This document shows positions 26,939-35,309 of a DNA stretch of 64,000 bases, in pieces. Each line of letters opens with the position of its first letter. Position 1 is the first letter of the stretch. The DNA comes from Pseudomonas sp. SID14000 (lineage in GTDB: Bacteria > Pseudomonadota > Gammaproteobacteria > Pseudomonadales > Pseudomonadaceae), in contig NZ_NFZQ01000008.1 in NCBI RefSeq assembly GCF_002165135.1, positions 186,001 through 250,000 on the forward strand, written 5' to 3'. The position numbers were made by a program, and so were the translations under genes. The notes under the pieces were generated by a model. The model worked only from the letters and a program-made list of their open reading frames with translations, did no database searches and was not told the origin of the DNA.

Positions 26939-27337
26939 ATGAGCACCCAGACCTACAGCATCTCCGACCTGTCCCGCGAGCTGGACATCACCACCCGCGC
27001 CATCCGCTTCTACGAGGAGCAGGGCCTGCTGAGCCCGGAGCGCCGAGGCCTGGAGCGTATCTATTCGGCCCGTGACAAGGTCAGCCTGAAGCTCATCCTG
27101 CGCGGCAAGCGCATCGGCTTTTCACTGGCCGAATGCCGCGAGCTGATCGAGCTGTACGACCCCTCAAGCGGCAACCTCAAGCAACTCAACAGCATGCTGG
27201 CAAAAATCGCCGAACGCCGCGCCCAGCTGGAACAGCAGATGCTCGACATCCACCAGATGCAGCTGGAGCTGGACACCGCCCAAGAGCGCTGTGAACAGGC
27301 TCTGGCCGCCACCCTGAACAACAAAGACAACCGCTGA
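26939..27337 (+). CDS. liuR: MerR-family regulator of leucine/acyl-CoA catabolism (LiuR)
   Basis: 132-residue MerR regulator: HTH YSISDLSRELDITTRAIRFY, then EEQGLLSPERRGLERIY, and a coiled-coil dimerisation helix (MLAKIAERRAQLEQQML). There are no metal-binding cysteines. It sits 19 bases upstream of mvaB, the arrangement known for LiuR, which represses leucine/isovalerate degradation genes until the substrate is present. Two palindromes lie in its promoter. Confidence 0.88.
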   Translation: MSTQTYSISDLSRELDITTRAIRFYEEQGLLSPERRGLERIYSARDKVSLKLILRGKRIGFSLAECRELIELYDPSSGNLKQLNSMLAKIAERRAQLEQQMLDIHQMQLELDTAQERCEQALAATLNNKDNR

Positions 27338-27356
27338 ACACCACAGGAAACCTGCC

Positions 27357-28256
27357 ATGTCCTTGCCCAAACACGTCCGCCTGGTCGAAGTCGGCCCCCG
27401 CGACGGCCTTCAGAACGAAGCCCAGCCCATTAGCGTCGCCGACAAGGTGCGCCTGGTGGACGACCTCACCGAGGCAGGCCTGGCCTATATCGAAGTGGGC
27501 AGTTTCGTCTCGCCCAAGTGGGTGCCGCAGATGGCCGGCTCCGCCGATGTTTTCGCCGGCATCCACCAGCGCCCAGGTGTTACCTATGCGGCGCTGGCAC
27601 CCAACCTGCGCGGTTTCGAGGACGCCCTGGCCGCCGGGGTGAAGGAAGTGGCGGTGTTCGCGGCCGCCTCCGAAGCCTTTTCGCAACGCAACATCAACTG
27701 CTCGATCAGCGACAGCCTCAAGCGCTTCGAGCCGATCATGGAAGCGGCGCGCAACCACGGCGTGCGTGTGCGTGGCTATGTGTCGTGCGTACTCGGCTGC
27801 CCCTATGAAGGCAAGGTCAGCGCCGAGCAGGTCGCCCCGGTGGCCCGCGCCCTGCACGACATGGGTTGCTACGAGGTATCGCTGGGCGACACCATCGGCA
27901 CCGGTACCGCCGGCGATACCCGGCGCTTGTTCGATGTGGTGTCGGCACAGGTACCGCGCGAGCAGCTGGCCGGGCACTTCCACGATACCTATGGCCAGGC
28001 CCTGGCCAACGTGTATGCCAGCCTGCTCGAAGGCATCAGCGTGTTCGACAGCTCGGTGGCCGGGTTGGGCGGCTGCCCCTACGCCAAAGGGGCTACCGGC
28101 AATATCGCCAGTGAGGACGTGGTGTACCTGCTGCAGGGGCTGGGCATTGAAACCGGCATCGACCTGGACCGGCTGATCGCCGCCGGCCGCCGCATCAGCA
28201 GCGTGCTGGGCCGCGACAACGGGTCGCGGGTAGCACGGGCGCGCAGCGCGCAATAA
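27357..28256 (+). CDS. mvaB: Hydroxymethylglutaryl-CoA lyase
   Basis: Cleaves HMG-CoA into acetyl-CoA and acetoacetate, the last step of leucine degradation. 299 residues of the TIM-barrel DRE-metallolyase family: VEVGPRDGLQNE at the N-terminus (catalytic Arg, metal Asp), GYVSCVLGCPYEG, VSLGDTIGTGTAG, metal His motif GHFHDTYGQA, and the mobile-loop signature VAGLGGCPYAKGATGN with the catalytic Cys. In an operon with liuR; the remaining liu genes are elsewhere. Confidence 0.95.
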   Translation: MSLPKHVRLVEVGPRDGLQNEAQPISVADKVRLVDDLTEAGLAYIEVGSFVSPKWVPQMAGSADVFAGIHQRPGVTYAALAPNLRGFEDALAAGVKEVAVFAAASEAFSQRNINCSISDSLKRFEPIMEAARNHGVRVRGYVSCVLGCPYEGKVSAEQVAPVARALHDMGCYEVSLGDTIGTGTAGDTRRLFDVVSAQVPREQLAGHFHDTYGQALANVYASLLEGISVFDSSVAGLGGCPYAKGATGNIASEDVVYLLQGLGIETGIDLDRLIAAGRRISSVLGRDNGSRVARARSAQ

Positions 28257-28288
28257 GTCATACGGGTGTCACATACGTGTGGGTGAAG

Positions 28289-28329
28289 TGTTACCGCCCC
28301 CACGTTTCACAGCAAAAAATCGGGTAACA
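28289..28329 (+). promoter_or_regulatory. Probable CbrB activator half-sites upstream of crcY
   Basis: TGTTAC (28289-28294) and its mirror GTAACA (28324-28329), with TTTCAC between them, lie 80-120 bases upstream of a sigma-54 promoter. CbrB, which activates crcZ and crcY, is known to use TGTTAC/GTAACA-like half-sites. The 29-base gap is longer than a simple dyad, so this may be part of a multi-site enhancer. Confidence 0.5.
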
Positions 28330-28410
28330 GGGAAACAAATCGGCAGAATTTCAGGCCAAGCGATTTCGATTGAAATCAGCAAACCATTGATTTTAAAAGA
28401 TTTTAAAAAG

Positions 28411-28427
28411 TTGGCACGCACCCTGCT
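28411..28427 (+). promoter_or_regulatory. Sigma-54 promoter of crcY
   Basis: TTGGCACGCACCCTGCT matches the -24/-12 consensus TTGGCACG-N4-TTGCW with GG and GC ten bases apart. Transcription should start near 28438. Confidence 0.88.
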
Positions 28428-28437
28428 ATATCTCTGG

Positions 28438-28795
28438 TACAAAAACAAAAAAAATGTGACACCCAATAAAAACAACAGGTAACGGCTCTGACATAACAAG
28501 AACAACACGGCAGAGGCGTAGCAAGCAGATTTTTTTGGAGTCGACACGCTTTTCAGGGGTACGCCCCGCGGTCTGGCAGAGAACAATAAAACTACCTCCT
28601 CAAGGTAGCGGCAGCCAGGTTCGGATCAGCAATGATGAAAGCAGGTCAGCGCTCAAAAAAATACGTTTGCTCTTGACCCCGCATGGGGGTCGCCCGCAAC
28701 ACCAGGACAGGCTGACAAAAACAACAACAGGCCGGTCCCAATAATAAAAAGAGCAGGCAACAACGCTTTGAGGGGAGCTTCGGCTCCCCTCAGTG
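28438..28795 (+). ncRNA. crcY: CrcY small RNA (Hfq/Crc titrator)
   Basis: Non-coding RNA of about 360 bases between mvaB and mgtC, the known position of CrcY in P. putida. It has a sigma-54 promoter and at least five A-rich CA motifs that bind Hfq with Crc: near 28465 (AATAAAAACAACA), 28495 (AACAAGAACAACA), 28580 (AGAACAATAAAA), 28715 (ACAAAAACAACAACA) and 28740 (AATAATAAAAAG), plus GGCAACAACG near 28754. It ends at a stem-loop. CrcZ/CrcY sequester Hfq-Crc and thus relieve catabolite repression on poor carbon sources. No credible reading frame. Confidence 0.88.
28770..28791. terminator. Stem-loop shared by crcY and mgtC 3' ends
   Basis: GAGGGGAGC, loop TTCG, GCTCCCCTC: a perfect 9-base stem with a stable tetraloop. 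It ends crcY and overlaps the mgtC stop codon (28790-28792), so it probably serves both convergent transcripts. No strong T-run. Confidence 0.65.
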
Positions 28796-29305
28796 CTTCC
28801 TGCCCTCCTCCTCCTGCTTCCCCTCATCCTGCCCTTCGAGCTTGTCCACCAGCAACGGCATCGTGCCCAGCACCAGCAGGGCCAGTATCGTGCTGATCAA
28901 CGCCGTGGCTTCGCGGCCCATGCCGGCTGCCGTACCGATGGCGGCGGTCATCCACAGCCCGGCGGCGGTGGTCAGGCCCTTCACATGGCTGGTGTCCTGG
29001 CCGTTCCCCTTGAGAATGGTGCCCGCACCAAGAAAACCGATTCCGGCGACAATGCCCTGGATCACCCGGCTCAGCGCCTGCTCATCGGCCCCGGCCATGC
29101 TCGGCGCCAGCACGAACAGCGCGGCGCCCAGCGAAACCAGCATATGCGTGCGCACACCGGCGGACTTGCCCTTGTGCTCACGCTCGAAGCCCAGCACGGC
29201 ACCGAGCAGGGCTGCCATCAGCAGGCGTACGAGGATTTGCGTGACCTCGCGCTCGTCGGTGATATCGGCGAATTCGGCCTGGATTGCTTGCCAGATGAGG
29301 TCCAT
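28790..29305 (-). CDS. MgtC/SapB-family inner-membrane protein
   Basis: 171 residues with the MgtC hallmarks: ILVRLLMAALLGAVLGFERE, KSAGVRTHMLVSLGAALFVL, QGIVAGIGFLGAGTIL, and VKGLTTAAGLWMTAAIGTAAG, four to five helices in total, then a charged Glu/Lys tail. There is no C-terminal ACT-like domain of virulence-type MgtC. The family is linked to Mg2+ limitation and envelope homeostasis. GGAAG precedes the ATG. Its 3' end meets the crcY terminator. Confidence 0.9.
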   Translation of the reverse strand: MDLIWQAIQAEFADITDEREVTQILVRLLMAALLGAVLGFEREHKGKSAGVRTHMLVSLGAALFVLAPSMAGADEQALSRVIQGIVAGIGFLGAGTILKGNGQDTSHVKGLTTAAGLWMTAAIGTAAGMGREATALISTILALLVLGTMPLLVDKLEGQDEGKQEEEGRKH

Positions 29306-29337
29306 TGCTTTCTTCCCATGCGAAGCATCGTGTTGTC

Positions 29338-29444
29338 AGGGCCGGCCTCTTCGCGGGTAAACCCGCTCCCACAGGGTTTGCACAAGTTTCAATGCAATGC
29401 AGTACCTGTGGGAGCGGGTTTACCCGCGAAAAGGCCGGGCCTGC
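29338..29444. repeat. REPIN (GCGGGTTTACCCGC core)
   Basis: GGCCGGCCTCTTCGCGGGTA and its mirror GCGGGTTTACCCGCGAAAAGG form an inverted pair upstream of mgtC. Confidence 0.85.
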
Positions 29445-29554
29445 CATCTGCAAGGGTTGACCTCCGAGCAAATGACAAAGTGCCGCTCAGCTTCCGGATG
29501 CAGCAACCCGCCCCGCCCTGTGGTCCACCCTGTAACCCCCAGGAGGACCACTCC

Positions 29555-29794
29555 ATGCCCATTGAAATCGACGAATCCACCCGCCGCTGCACCCTCATCG
29601 GCGAAGACCTGCGCATCGAAGGTGATGGCCCGTCCATCGAAATCGTCACCGACGAAGCGCTGCGCATGTCCGTGGCCCTGCTCGCGGGCCAGCGTGTTCC
29701 CATCACCGAAGCCGAGGCCGATGCACTGACCGTGGCGGGTGCGGTGGATAGCCGCAGGCATCTGAAGGCCAGCACGCCAGGCTCGGTAATTTGA
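29555..29794 (+). CDS. DUF3203 small protein
   Basis: 79-residue soluble protein (MPIEIDESTRRCTLIGEDL, SIEIVTDEALRMSVALLAGQRVPITEAEADALTVAGA). It matches the short DUF3203 family found in Pseudomonas. A perfect AGGAGG lies upstream of the ATG. Function unknown; it stands alone before ccoG. Confidence 0.82.
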   Translation: MPIEIDESTRRCTLIGEDLRIEGDGPSIEIVTDEALRMSVALLAGQRVPITEAEADALTVAGAVDSRRHLKASTPGSVI

Positions 29795-29915
29795 GGCCTG
29801 GCGGGGCTTGCCCGAAAATCTGATATGGTTTTTATCGCAAAATCTGAGTCTGTGCTGATAACAGCCCCAGGGCCATAGTGCTCATGCCTGATCGAGGCCT
29901 GATGAGCACCGAGCC

Positions 29916-31319
29916 ATGAACGATAGAATCCCTTTCACAGAGATCGCCACCGCCCCAGCCAGCCCCCAGCCGCGCCGCACCGACAATGGCATCCATACCC
30001 GCAGCTTCACCGGGCTATACCGCAACCTGCGCATTGGCTTTGCCGGCGCCCTGTTCGTGCTGTTCTTCGGCACCGCCTGGCTGAACTGGAACGGCCGCCA
30101 GGCCGTGCTGTGGGACCTGGGCAACAGCAAGTTCCACATCTTCGGCGCCACCTTCTGGCCGCAGGACTTCATCCTGCTGTCGGCACTGTTGATCATCTGC
30201 GCCTTCGGCCTGTTCGCCATCACCGTGTATGCCGGCCGCGTGTGGTGCGGCTACAGCTGCCCGCAGAGCACCTGGACCTGGCTGTTCATGTGGTGCGAAA
30301 AGGTCACCGAGGGTGACCGCAACCAGCGCATCAAGCTGGCCGCCGCGCCCTGGAGCCTGAACAAACTGGCCCGTCGCACATTGAAGCACGGCCTGTGGCT
30401 GGCCATTGGCGTGCTCACCGGGCTGACCTTCGTCGGCTACTTCACCCCGATCCGCCCACTGGCCACGGAACTGTTCACCTTGCAACTGGGCGGCGTAGCG
30501 CTGTTCTGGGTGCTGTTCTTCACCGCCGCCACCTACATCAATGCCGGCCTGCTGCGCGAAGCGGTGTGCCTGCACATGTGCCCCTATGCGCGCTTCCAGA
30601 GCGTGATGTTCGACAAGGACACCCTGGCAGTCGCCTACGACCCGCGTCGCGGCGAAGCCCGTGGCCCGCGCAAGAAAGGCAGCGACGCCCGCGCCCAGGG
30701 CCTGGGCGACTGCATCGACTGCACCTTGTGCGTGCAGGTGTGCCCCACCGGCATTGATATCCGCGATGGCCTGCAAATGGCGTGCATCGGTTGTGCAGCG
30801 TGCATCGATGCCTGTGACGGGGTAATGGACAAGATGGGCTACGCTCGTGGCCTGATCGGCTACAAGTCCGAACGCAGCCTGCAAGGTGACACCACCCATT
30901 GGCTGCGCCCGCGCCTGCTGGGCTACGCCGCCGCGCTGGGGGTGATGATCGCGGCGCTGGTAGTGGCCTTGCAGATGCGTCCGATGGTGTCGCTGGACGT
31001 GATCAAGGACCGCGGCCTGTTCCGCGAGAATGCCCAGGGCCAGATCGAGAACATCTACCTGCTCAAGGTCATCAACAAGACCGAACGCACCCAGCACTAC
31101 GAACTGCGCCTGCTGGATGCCGACGGCTTCAGCTTGCAGGGCAAGACTTCGTTCATGATCCCGGCCGGTGAAATGAGTGAACTGCCGGTGTCGGTGGCGA
31201 TGCTGGCCGAGCGCCCGGCCAGCAGCTCGCAGACGCTGAGCTTCGAAATCAGCGAGCGCGACGACCCCGCAATCCGCAGCGTGGCCCACAGCCGCTTCGT
31301 CGCACCGATGTACCGCTGA
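29916..31319 (+). CDS. ccoG: Cytochrome oxidase accessory protein CcoG (RdxA/FixG)
   Basis: 467-residue polyferredoxin membrane protein. After a helix (FAGALFVLFFGTAWLNW), it has the NosR/NapH-type motif YAGRVWCGYSCPQSTWTWLF, three more helices, LHMCPYARFQSVM, and two 4Fe-4S binding motifs, CIDCTLCVQVCP and CIGCAACIDAC, then a periplasmic Ig-like domain. CcoG reduces Cu2+ during cbb3 oxidase maturation. It is separate from any ccoNOPQ or ccoHIS genes here, so it is either a second copy or belongs to another cupric process. No Anr box is evident upstream. Confidence 0.9.
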   Translation: MNDRIPFTEIATAPASPQPRRTDNGIHTRSFTGLYRNLRIGFAGALFVLFFGTAWLNWNGRQAVLWDLGNSKFHIFGATFWPQDFILLSALLIICAFGLFAITVYAGRVWCGYSCPQSTWTWLFMWCEKVTEGDRNQRIKLAAAPWSLNKLARRTLKHGLWLAIGVLTGLTFVGYFTPIRPLATELFTLQLGGVALFWVLFFTAATYINAGLLREAVCLHMCPYARFQSVMFDKDTLAVAYDPRRGEARGPRKKGSDARAQGLGDCIDCTLCVQVCPTGIDIRDGLQMACIGCAACIDACDGVMDKMGYARGLIGYKSERSLQGDTTHWLRPRLLGYAAALGVMIAALVVALQMRPMVSLDVIKDRGLFRENAQGQIENIYLLKVINKTERTQHYELRLLDADGFSLQGKTSFMIPAGEMSELPVSVAMLAERPASSSQTLSFEISERDDPAIRSVAHSRFVAPMYR

Positions 31320-31369
31320 TCCCTTACACTGACTCCACCTTGCCTGCCAGGCTTCGACAGAAGGCCAGA

Positions 31370-32779
31370 ATGAAACGCTACGAACGCTTTGCCGACGACA
31401 TCGCCGAACTGATCCGCTCCGGGGTGCTGGGCCCCGGCCAGCGGGTGCCCTCGGTGCGCTATGCCAGCCAGACCCACGGGGTCAGCCCGTCCACCGTGTT
31501 CCAGGCCTACTACCTGCTGGAAAGGCGCGGGCTGATTAGAGCCCGACCGCGCTCGGGCTACTTCGTCAACGCCCACGCACCGCGTCAGTTCAGCGAGCCG
31601 CAGGCATTGCAGCCGGTCAGCGAGTCCACCGACGTCGACGTCAGCGCGTTGGTGTTCTCGATCCTCGACTCAATCAAGGACCCCAATACCGTGCCGTTCG
31701 GCTCGGCCTTCCCCAGCCCTGAACTGTTCCCGCTGCAACGCCTGTCACGCTCGCTGGCCAGCGCCAGCCGCAGCATGGACCCGCGCATGGTAGTGACCGA
31801 CCTGTCACCCGGCAACCCGCAGCTGCGCCGGCAGATTGCCCTGCGCTACATGGTCGGCGGGCTGATGCTGCCGATGGAGGAACTGCTGATCACCAACGGC
31901 GCGCTGGAGGCCCTGAACCTGTGCCTGCAAGCCGTCACCCAGCCCGGCGACCTGGTGGCCATCGAAGCCCCCGCCTTCTATGCCTGCCTGCAGGTACTGG
32001 AGCGGCTCAAGCTCAAGGCAGTGGAAATCCCTGTGCACCCGCGCGAAGGCATGGACCTGGGCGTGCTGGCGCAGACCCTGGAAAAGCACCCGGTCAAGGC
32101 GGTGTGGTGCATGACCAACTTCCAGAACCCGGTGGGCGCCAGCATGCCGGAGGCAAAAAAGCAGGCACTGGTGGAGCTGCTGGCGCGCCATCAGGTGCCA
32201 TTGATCGAAGACGACGTGTACGCCGAACTTTACTACGCGCAGCAGGCGCCCAAGCCGGCCAAGGCGTTCGACACCCAGGGCCTGGTGATGCACTGCGGCT
32301 CGTTTGCCAAGAGCCTGGCACCTGGCTACCGCATCGGCTGGGTGGCGGCCGGGCGCTTTGCGCAAAAGATCGAGCGACTCAAGCTGATGACCTCGCTGTG
32401 TGCCTCGATGCCGGCCCAGGCGGCCATCGCCGACTACCTGCAGCACGGCGGCTACGACCGCCACCTGCGCAAGCTGCGCTATGCCCTGGAAGGCCAGCAG
32501 GCCAACATGCTGGCAGCCATCGCCCGGCACTTTCCGGCGCAGACGCGGGTCAGCCAACCATCCGGCGGCTACTTCCTGTGGCTGGAACTGCCCGAGCAGA
32601 TGGACGCCCTCAAGTTGTTCCACATGGCCTTGGCCCAAGGTATAAGCATCGCCCCCGGGCCGATCTTCTCGCCCACCCGGCGCTTCGGCAACTGCATCCG
32701 CCTGAACTACGGCAGCCCCTGGCATGAAGATGCCGAACGGGCCATGGAAACCCTGGGGCGCATCATCCGCTCGTTCTGA
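31370..32779 (+). CDS. MocR/PdxR-type regulator (GntR HTH + aminotransferase fold)
   Basis: 469 residues. The N-terminal GntR winged helix (RFADDIAELIRSGVLGPGQR, VPSVRYASQTHGVSPSTV) is linked to a class I aminotransferase-like PLP domain with LITNGALEALNLCLQAV, TNFQNPVGASMP, EDDVYAELYY and the PLP lysine motif HCGSFAKSLAPGYRIGW. MocR regulators sense PLP or amino-acid aldimines. 50 bases after ccoG, it may be read from the same transcript, but targets are unknown. Confidence 0.9.
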   Translation: MKRYERFADDIAELIRSGVLGPGQRVPSVRYASQTHGVSPSTVFQAYYLLERRGLIRARPRSGYFVNAHAPRQFSEPQALQPVSESTDVDVSALVFSILDSIKDPNTVPFGSAFPSPELFPLQRLSRSLASASRSMDPRMVVTDLSPGNPQLRRQIALRYMVGGLMLPMEELLITNGALEALNLCLQAVTQPGDLVAIEAPAFYACLQVLERLKLKAVEIPVHPREGMDLGVLAQTLEKHPVKAVWCMTNFQNPVGASMPEAKKQALVELLARHQVPLIEDDVYAELYYAQQAPKPAKAFDTQGLVMHCGSFAKSLAPGYRIGWVAAGRFAQKIERLKLMTSLCASMPAQAAIADYLQHGGYDRHLRKLRYALEGQQANMLAAIARHFPAQTRVSQPSGGYFLWLELPEQMDALKLFHMALAQGISIAPGPIFSPTRRFGNCIRLNYGSPWHEDAERAMETLGRIIRSF

Positions 32780-32836
32780 TGGCTGATGACCCGGTGGGCG
32801 ACTATAGTTGTCCGGTCCGCTCACCGGGTCCTCGTC

Positions 32837-34477
32837 ATGGAAGCAGATTCGCTCCCGTCATTGGCACAGTTGCAAGCGCGTGTCGCAGAACTGGAAGCTC
32901 GCCTGGCCGAACGCGAAGACGCTGCAAAGGCCCACAGCCAACTGCTGGGCGAACTGCTCGACAACAGCCTGGCCAACGTGCTTGCCGCCGACCGCAAGAT
33001 GCGCCTGGTGGCGATCAACCGCATGGCCAGGGAAACCTTCGAGCGTTACCGTGGTTTCGTGCCGCAGATCGGTGATTACGTCCCGCAGTTTCTGGCCAAT
33101 GAGCCTGAAATCATGGGCCGCCTGGCACCGGTGTGGTCACGCCTGCTAGCCGGCGAAGCCTTCGTCGATACCATTACCCTCGGCCCGCCTGACGCCCCCC
33201 GCCATTACGAGCTCCGCTACCACCCGTTGCGCGATGCGCAGCAGCGGATCCAGGGCGGCTACATGCTGGCCTATAACATCACCGAGCGTTTGGCCGAGCA
33301 GGAACGTCTGCGCCAGGCCGAAGAGGCCCTGCGCCAATCGCAGAAGATGGAGGCGGTCGGCCAGTTGACCGGTGGCATCGCCCACGACTTCAACAACCTG
33401 CTGGGCAGCCTGCTTGGCGCACTGGAGCTGGCAGAACAACGTCTGGGCCAGCAACGCCTTGCCGACACTGCCCGCATGCTCGAGCTCAGCCGCAACAACG
33501 CACTGCGCGCCACAGCCCTGGTACAGCGGTTGCTGGCCTTTTCGCGCCAGCAGACACTAGTGCCACAAGCGCTAGATGTGCAGCGCCTGGTCGCCGACAT
33601 GCATGACCTGATCCGCAGCTCGATCGGCCCGCATATTGACTTCCAGGACCAGACGCTAGCCGCGCAATGGTCGATCCGTGTCGACCCGCAACAGCTGGAA
33701 AATGCCCTGCTCAACCTGTGCATCAATGCCCGTGACGCCATGCCGCTGGGCGGCACCCTGCGTATCGGCTGTGAAAACGCCGATCTCGCGGCGGCAGAGG
33801 CCAAACACCTGGAACTGCCGGCGGGCCGCTATCTGCACATTAGTGTCGAGGACACCGGCGCGGGTATGTCCAGTGCGGTGCTGCAGCGCGCCCTCGAACC
33901 CTTCTTCACCACCAAGCCACTGGGTCAGGGCACCGGCCTGGGGTTGTCCATGGCCTACGGTTTTGTTCGCCAGTCCGGGGGGCAGTTGCTGATCGATAGC
34001 GTTACCGGGCAAGGCACGTGCGTTCACCTGTACCTGCCCCAGGATGATTGCTCTCCCGCAGTTCGCCACGACGAACCAGCCACATCCCCCATCGAGCCCG
34101 TACAGACGCACGTGCGCCGGATCATGCTGGTGGAGGACCAACCGGCCCTGCGCCTGGTACTGATCGAAGTGCTGACGGAGCTGGGCCACCAGGTGCAGGC
34201 TTTCGAGGGAGGCCTCCCGGCGCTTGAGTCGCTGCAGGAAGGGCCGCCACCGGATTTGCTGATCACCGATGTCAACCTGCCTGGACGGGTCGACGGTTAC
34301 CAGCTTGCCGAGGCCTACCAGGACCTCGTGGAGCATGCCCCGGTATTGCTGATTAGCGGCTATGACACTACTGACACGGCGCCCTGCCCCCAGCCCGGCA
34401 GGCGCACCGAACTGCTACACAAACCCTTCGACCTGAACACGCTCGGCGAACGGATCGGACGGCTGCTGGAGGATTGA
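32837..34477 (+). CDS. Hybrid sensor histidine kinase (PAS-HisKA-HATPase-REC)
   Basis: 546-residue soluble kinase. A coiled-coil start (LQARVAELEARLAEREDAAK) leads to a PAS domain, the H-box AVGQLTGGIAHDFNNLLG, N-box LLNLCINARDAMP, G-boxes VEDTGAGM and GQGTGLGLSMAYG, then a C-terminal receiver with phospho-acceptor Asp in LLITDVNLPG and Lys in LLHKPFD. No membrane segment, so it senses a cytoplasmic cue. No response regulator or output gene is adjacent. ATG giving MEADSLPSLAQL chosen; a start 17 codons earlier is possible. Confidence 0.9.
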   Translation: MEADSLPSLAQLQARVAELEARLAEREDAAKAHSQLLGELLDNSLANVLAADRKMRLVAINRMARETFERYRGFVPQIGDYVPQFLANEPEIMGRLAPVWSRLLAGEAFVDTITLGPPDAPRHYELRYHPLRDAQQRIQGGYMLAYNITERLAEQERLRQAEEALRQSQKMEAVGQLTGGIAHDFNNLLGSLLGALELAEQRLGQQRLADTARMLELSRNNALRATALVQRLLAFSRQQTLVPQALDVQRLVADMHDLIRSSIGPHIDFQDQTLAAQWSIRVDPQQLENALLNLCINARDAMPLGGTLRIGCENADLAAAEAKHLELPAGRYLHISVEDTGAGMSSAVLQRALEPFFTTKPLGQGTGLGLSMAYGFVRQSGGQLLIDSVTGQGTCVHLYLPQDDCSPAVRHDEPATSPIEPVQTHVRRIMLVEDQPALRLVLIEVLTELGHQVQAFEGGLPALESLQEGPPPDLLITDVNLPGRVDGYQLAEAYQDLVEHAPVLLISGYDTTDTAPCPQPGRRTELLHKPFDLNTLGERIGRLLED

Positions 34478-34486
34478 CGGGCACGC

Positions 34487-35233
34487 TCAGCGCCCGCCGC
34501 CCAGGTCGATGAAGCTGCCGGTAGAGTACGAGGCTTTCTCCGAAAGCAGCCAGAGGATGGCCTCGGCCACTTCCTCGGGGCGCCCGCCGCGCCCCATGGG
34601 CAAGCCGGGCTCAAGCTTGCTGACCCGGTCGGGGTCACCGGACAGCGCATGGAACCCGGTATGAATGTAGCCTGGTCGTACGCCATTGACCCGCACGCCC
34701 TCGCCTGCCACTTCCTTTGCCAGGCCGATGGTGAAGGTGTCGAGGGCGCCCTTGGAAGCGGCATAGTCCACGTACTCGTTGGGCGAACCCAGGCGTGCGG
34801 CCACGGACGACACGTTGACGATGGCTCCGCCCTGCCCGCCGTGCCGGCGTGCCATGCGCAGCAAGGCGTGCTTGGTGCAGAGCATCGGGCCGATAACGTT
34901 GGTCTTCATGACCTTGAGCAGGCGGAATTCGGACATGTCCTCGACCCGGCTTTGCTGGCCGATGGTGCCGGCGTTGTTCACCAGCGCGGTGACAGGGCCA
35001 AGTTCTTCGTCCACGCGCAGGAACAGCTGAATGACCTCATCCTCGACGCTGGCGTCGGCACGCACGGTGATGGCCTTGGCGCCCAGGGCGCGGACCTGGC
35101 TGAGGATGTTCTCGGCGGCCTGGTCGTCGGTGTGGTAGTTGATGCAGATGCGGTAGCCCTGGCGGGCGGCCAGCAGTGCCGTGGCGGCGCCGATGCCGCG
35201 GCTGGCACCGGTGATGACGATGACTTTCTCCAT
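34487..35233 (-). CDS. Short-chain dehydrogenase/reductase
   Basis: 248-residue classical SDR: cofactor motif VITGASRGIGAATALLA, LVNNAGTIG, catalytic Ser in NVSSVAARLG, YVDYAASKGALD with catalytic Tyr and Lys, and a C-terminus ending FIDLGGGR. The segment YRICINYHTDDQ, with no acid after the second strand, suggests NADP(H). The substrate is not identifiable; sugar or 3-oxoacyl type reductases are closest in layout. Convergent with the hybrid kinase. Confidence 0.9.
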   Translation of the reverse strand: MEKVIVITGASRGIGAATALLAARQGYRICINYHTDDQAAENILSQVRALGAKAITVRADASVEDEVIQLFLRVDEELGPVTALVNNAGTIGQQSRVEDMSEFRLLKVMKTNVIGPMLCTKHALLRMARRHGGQGGAIVNVSSVAARLGSPNEYVDYAASKGALDTFTIGLAKEVAGEGVRVNGVRPGYIHTGFHALSGDPDRVSKLEPGLPMGRGGRPEEVAEAILWLLSEKASYSTGSFIDLGGGR

Positions 35234-35309
35234 GGATCTGCCAATCGTTTGGGAACGGAGCATCGACAATAGGGGAAAAGGCTACCCATGGGAATGACCA
35301 TTCCTTCGG

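Noticed and set aside
28279..28482. 67-codon frame between mvaB and mgtC
   Set aside because: It runs across the sigma-54 promoter into crcY, is Lys/Asn-rich because the DNA is AT-rich, and has no ribosome site.
29820..29915. Anr/FNR box upstream of ccoG
   Set aside because: TGATATGGTTTTTATC is only vaguely similar to TTGAT-N4-ATCAA; neither half-site is intact with the right spacing.
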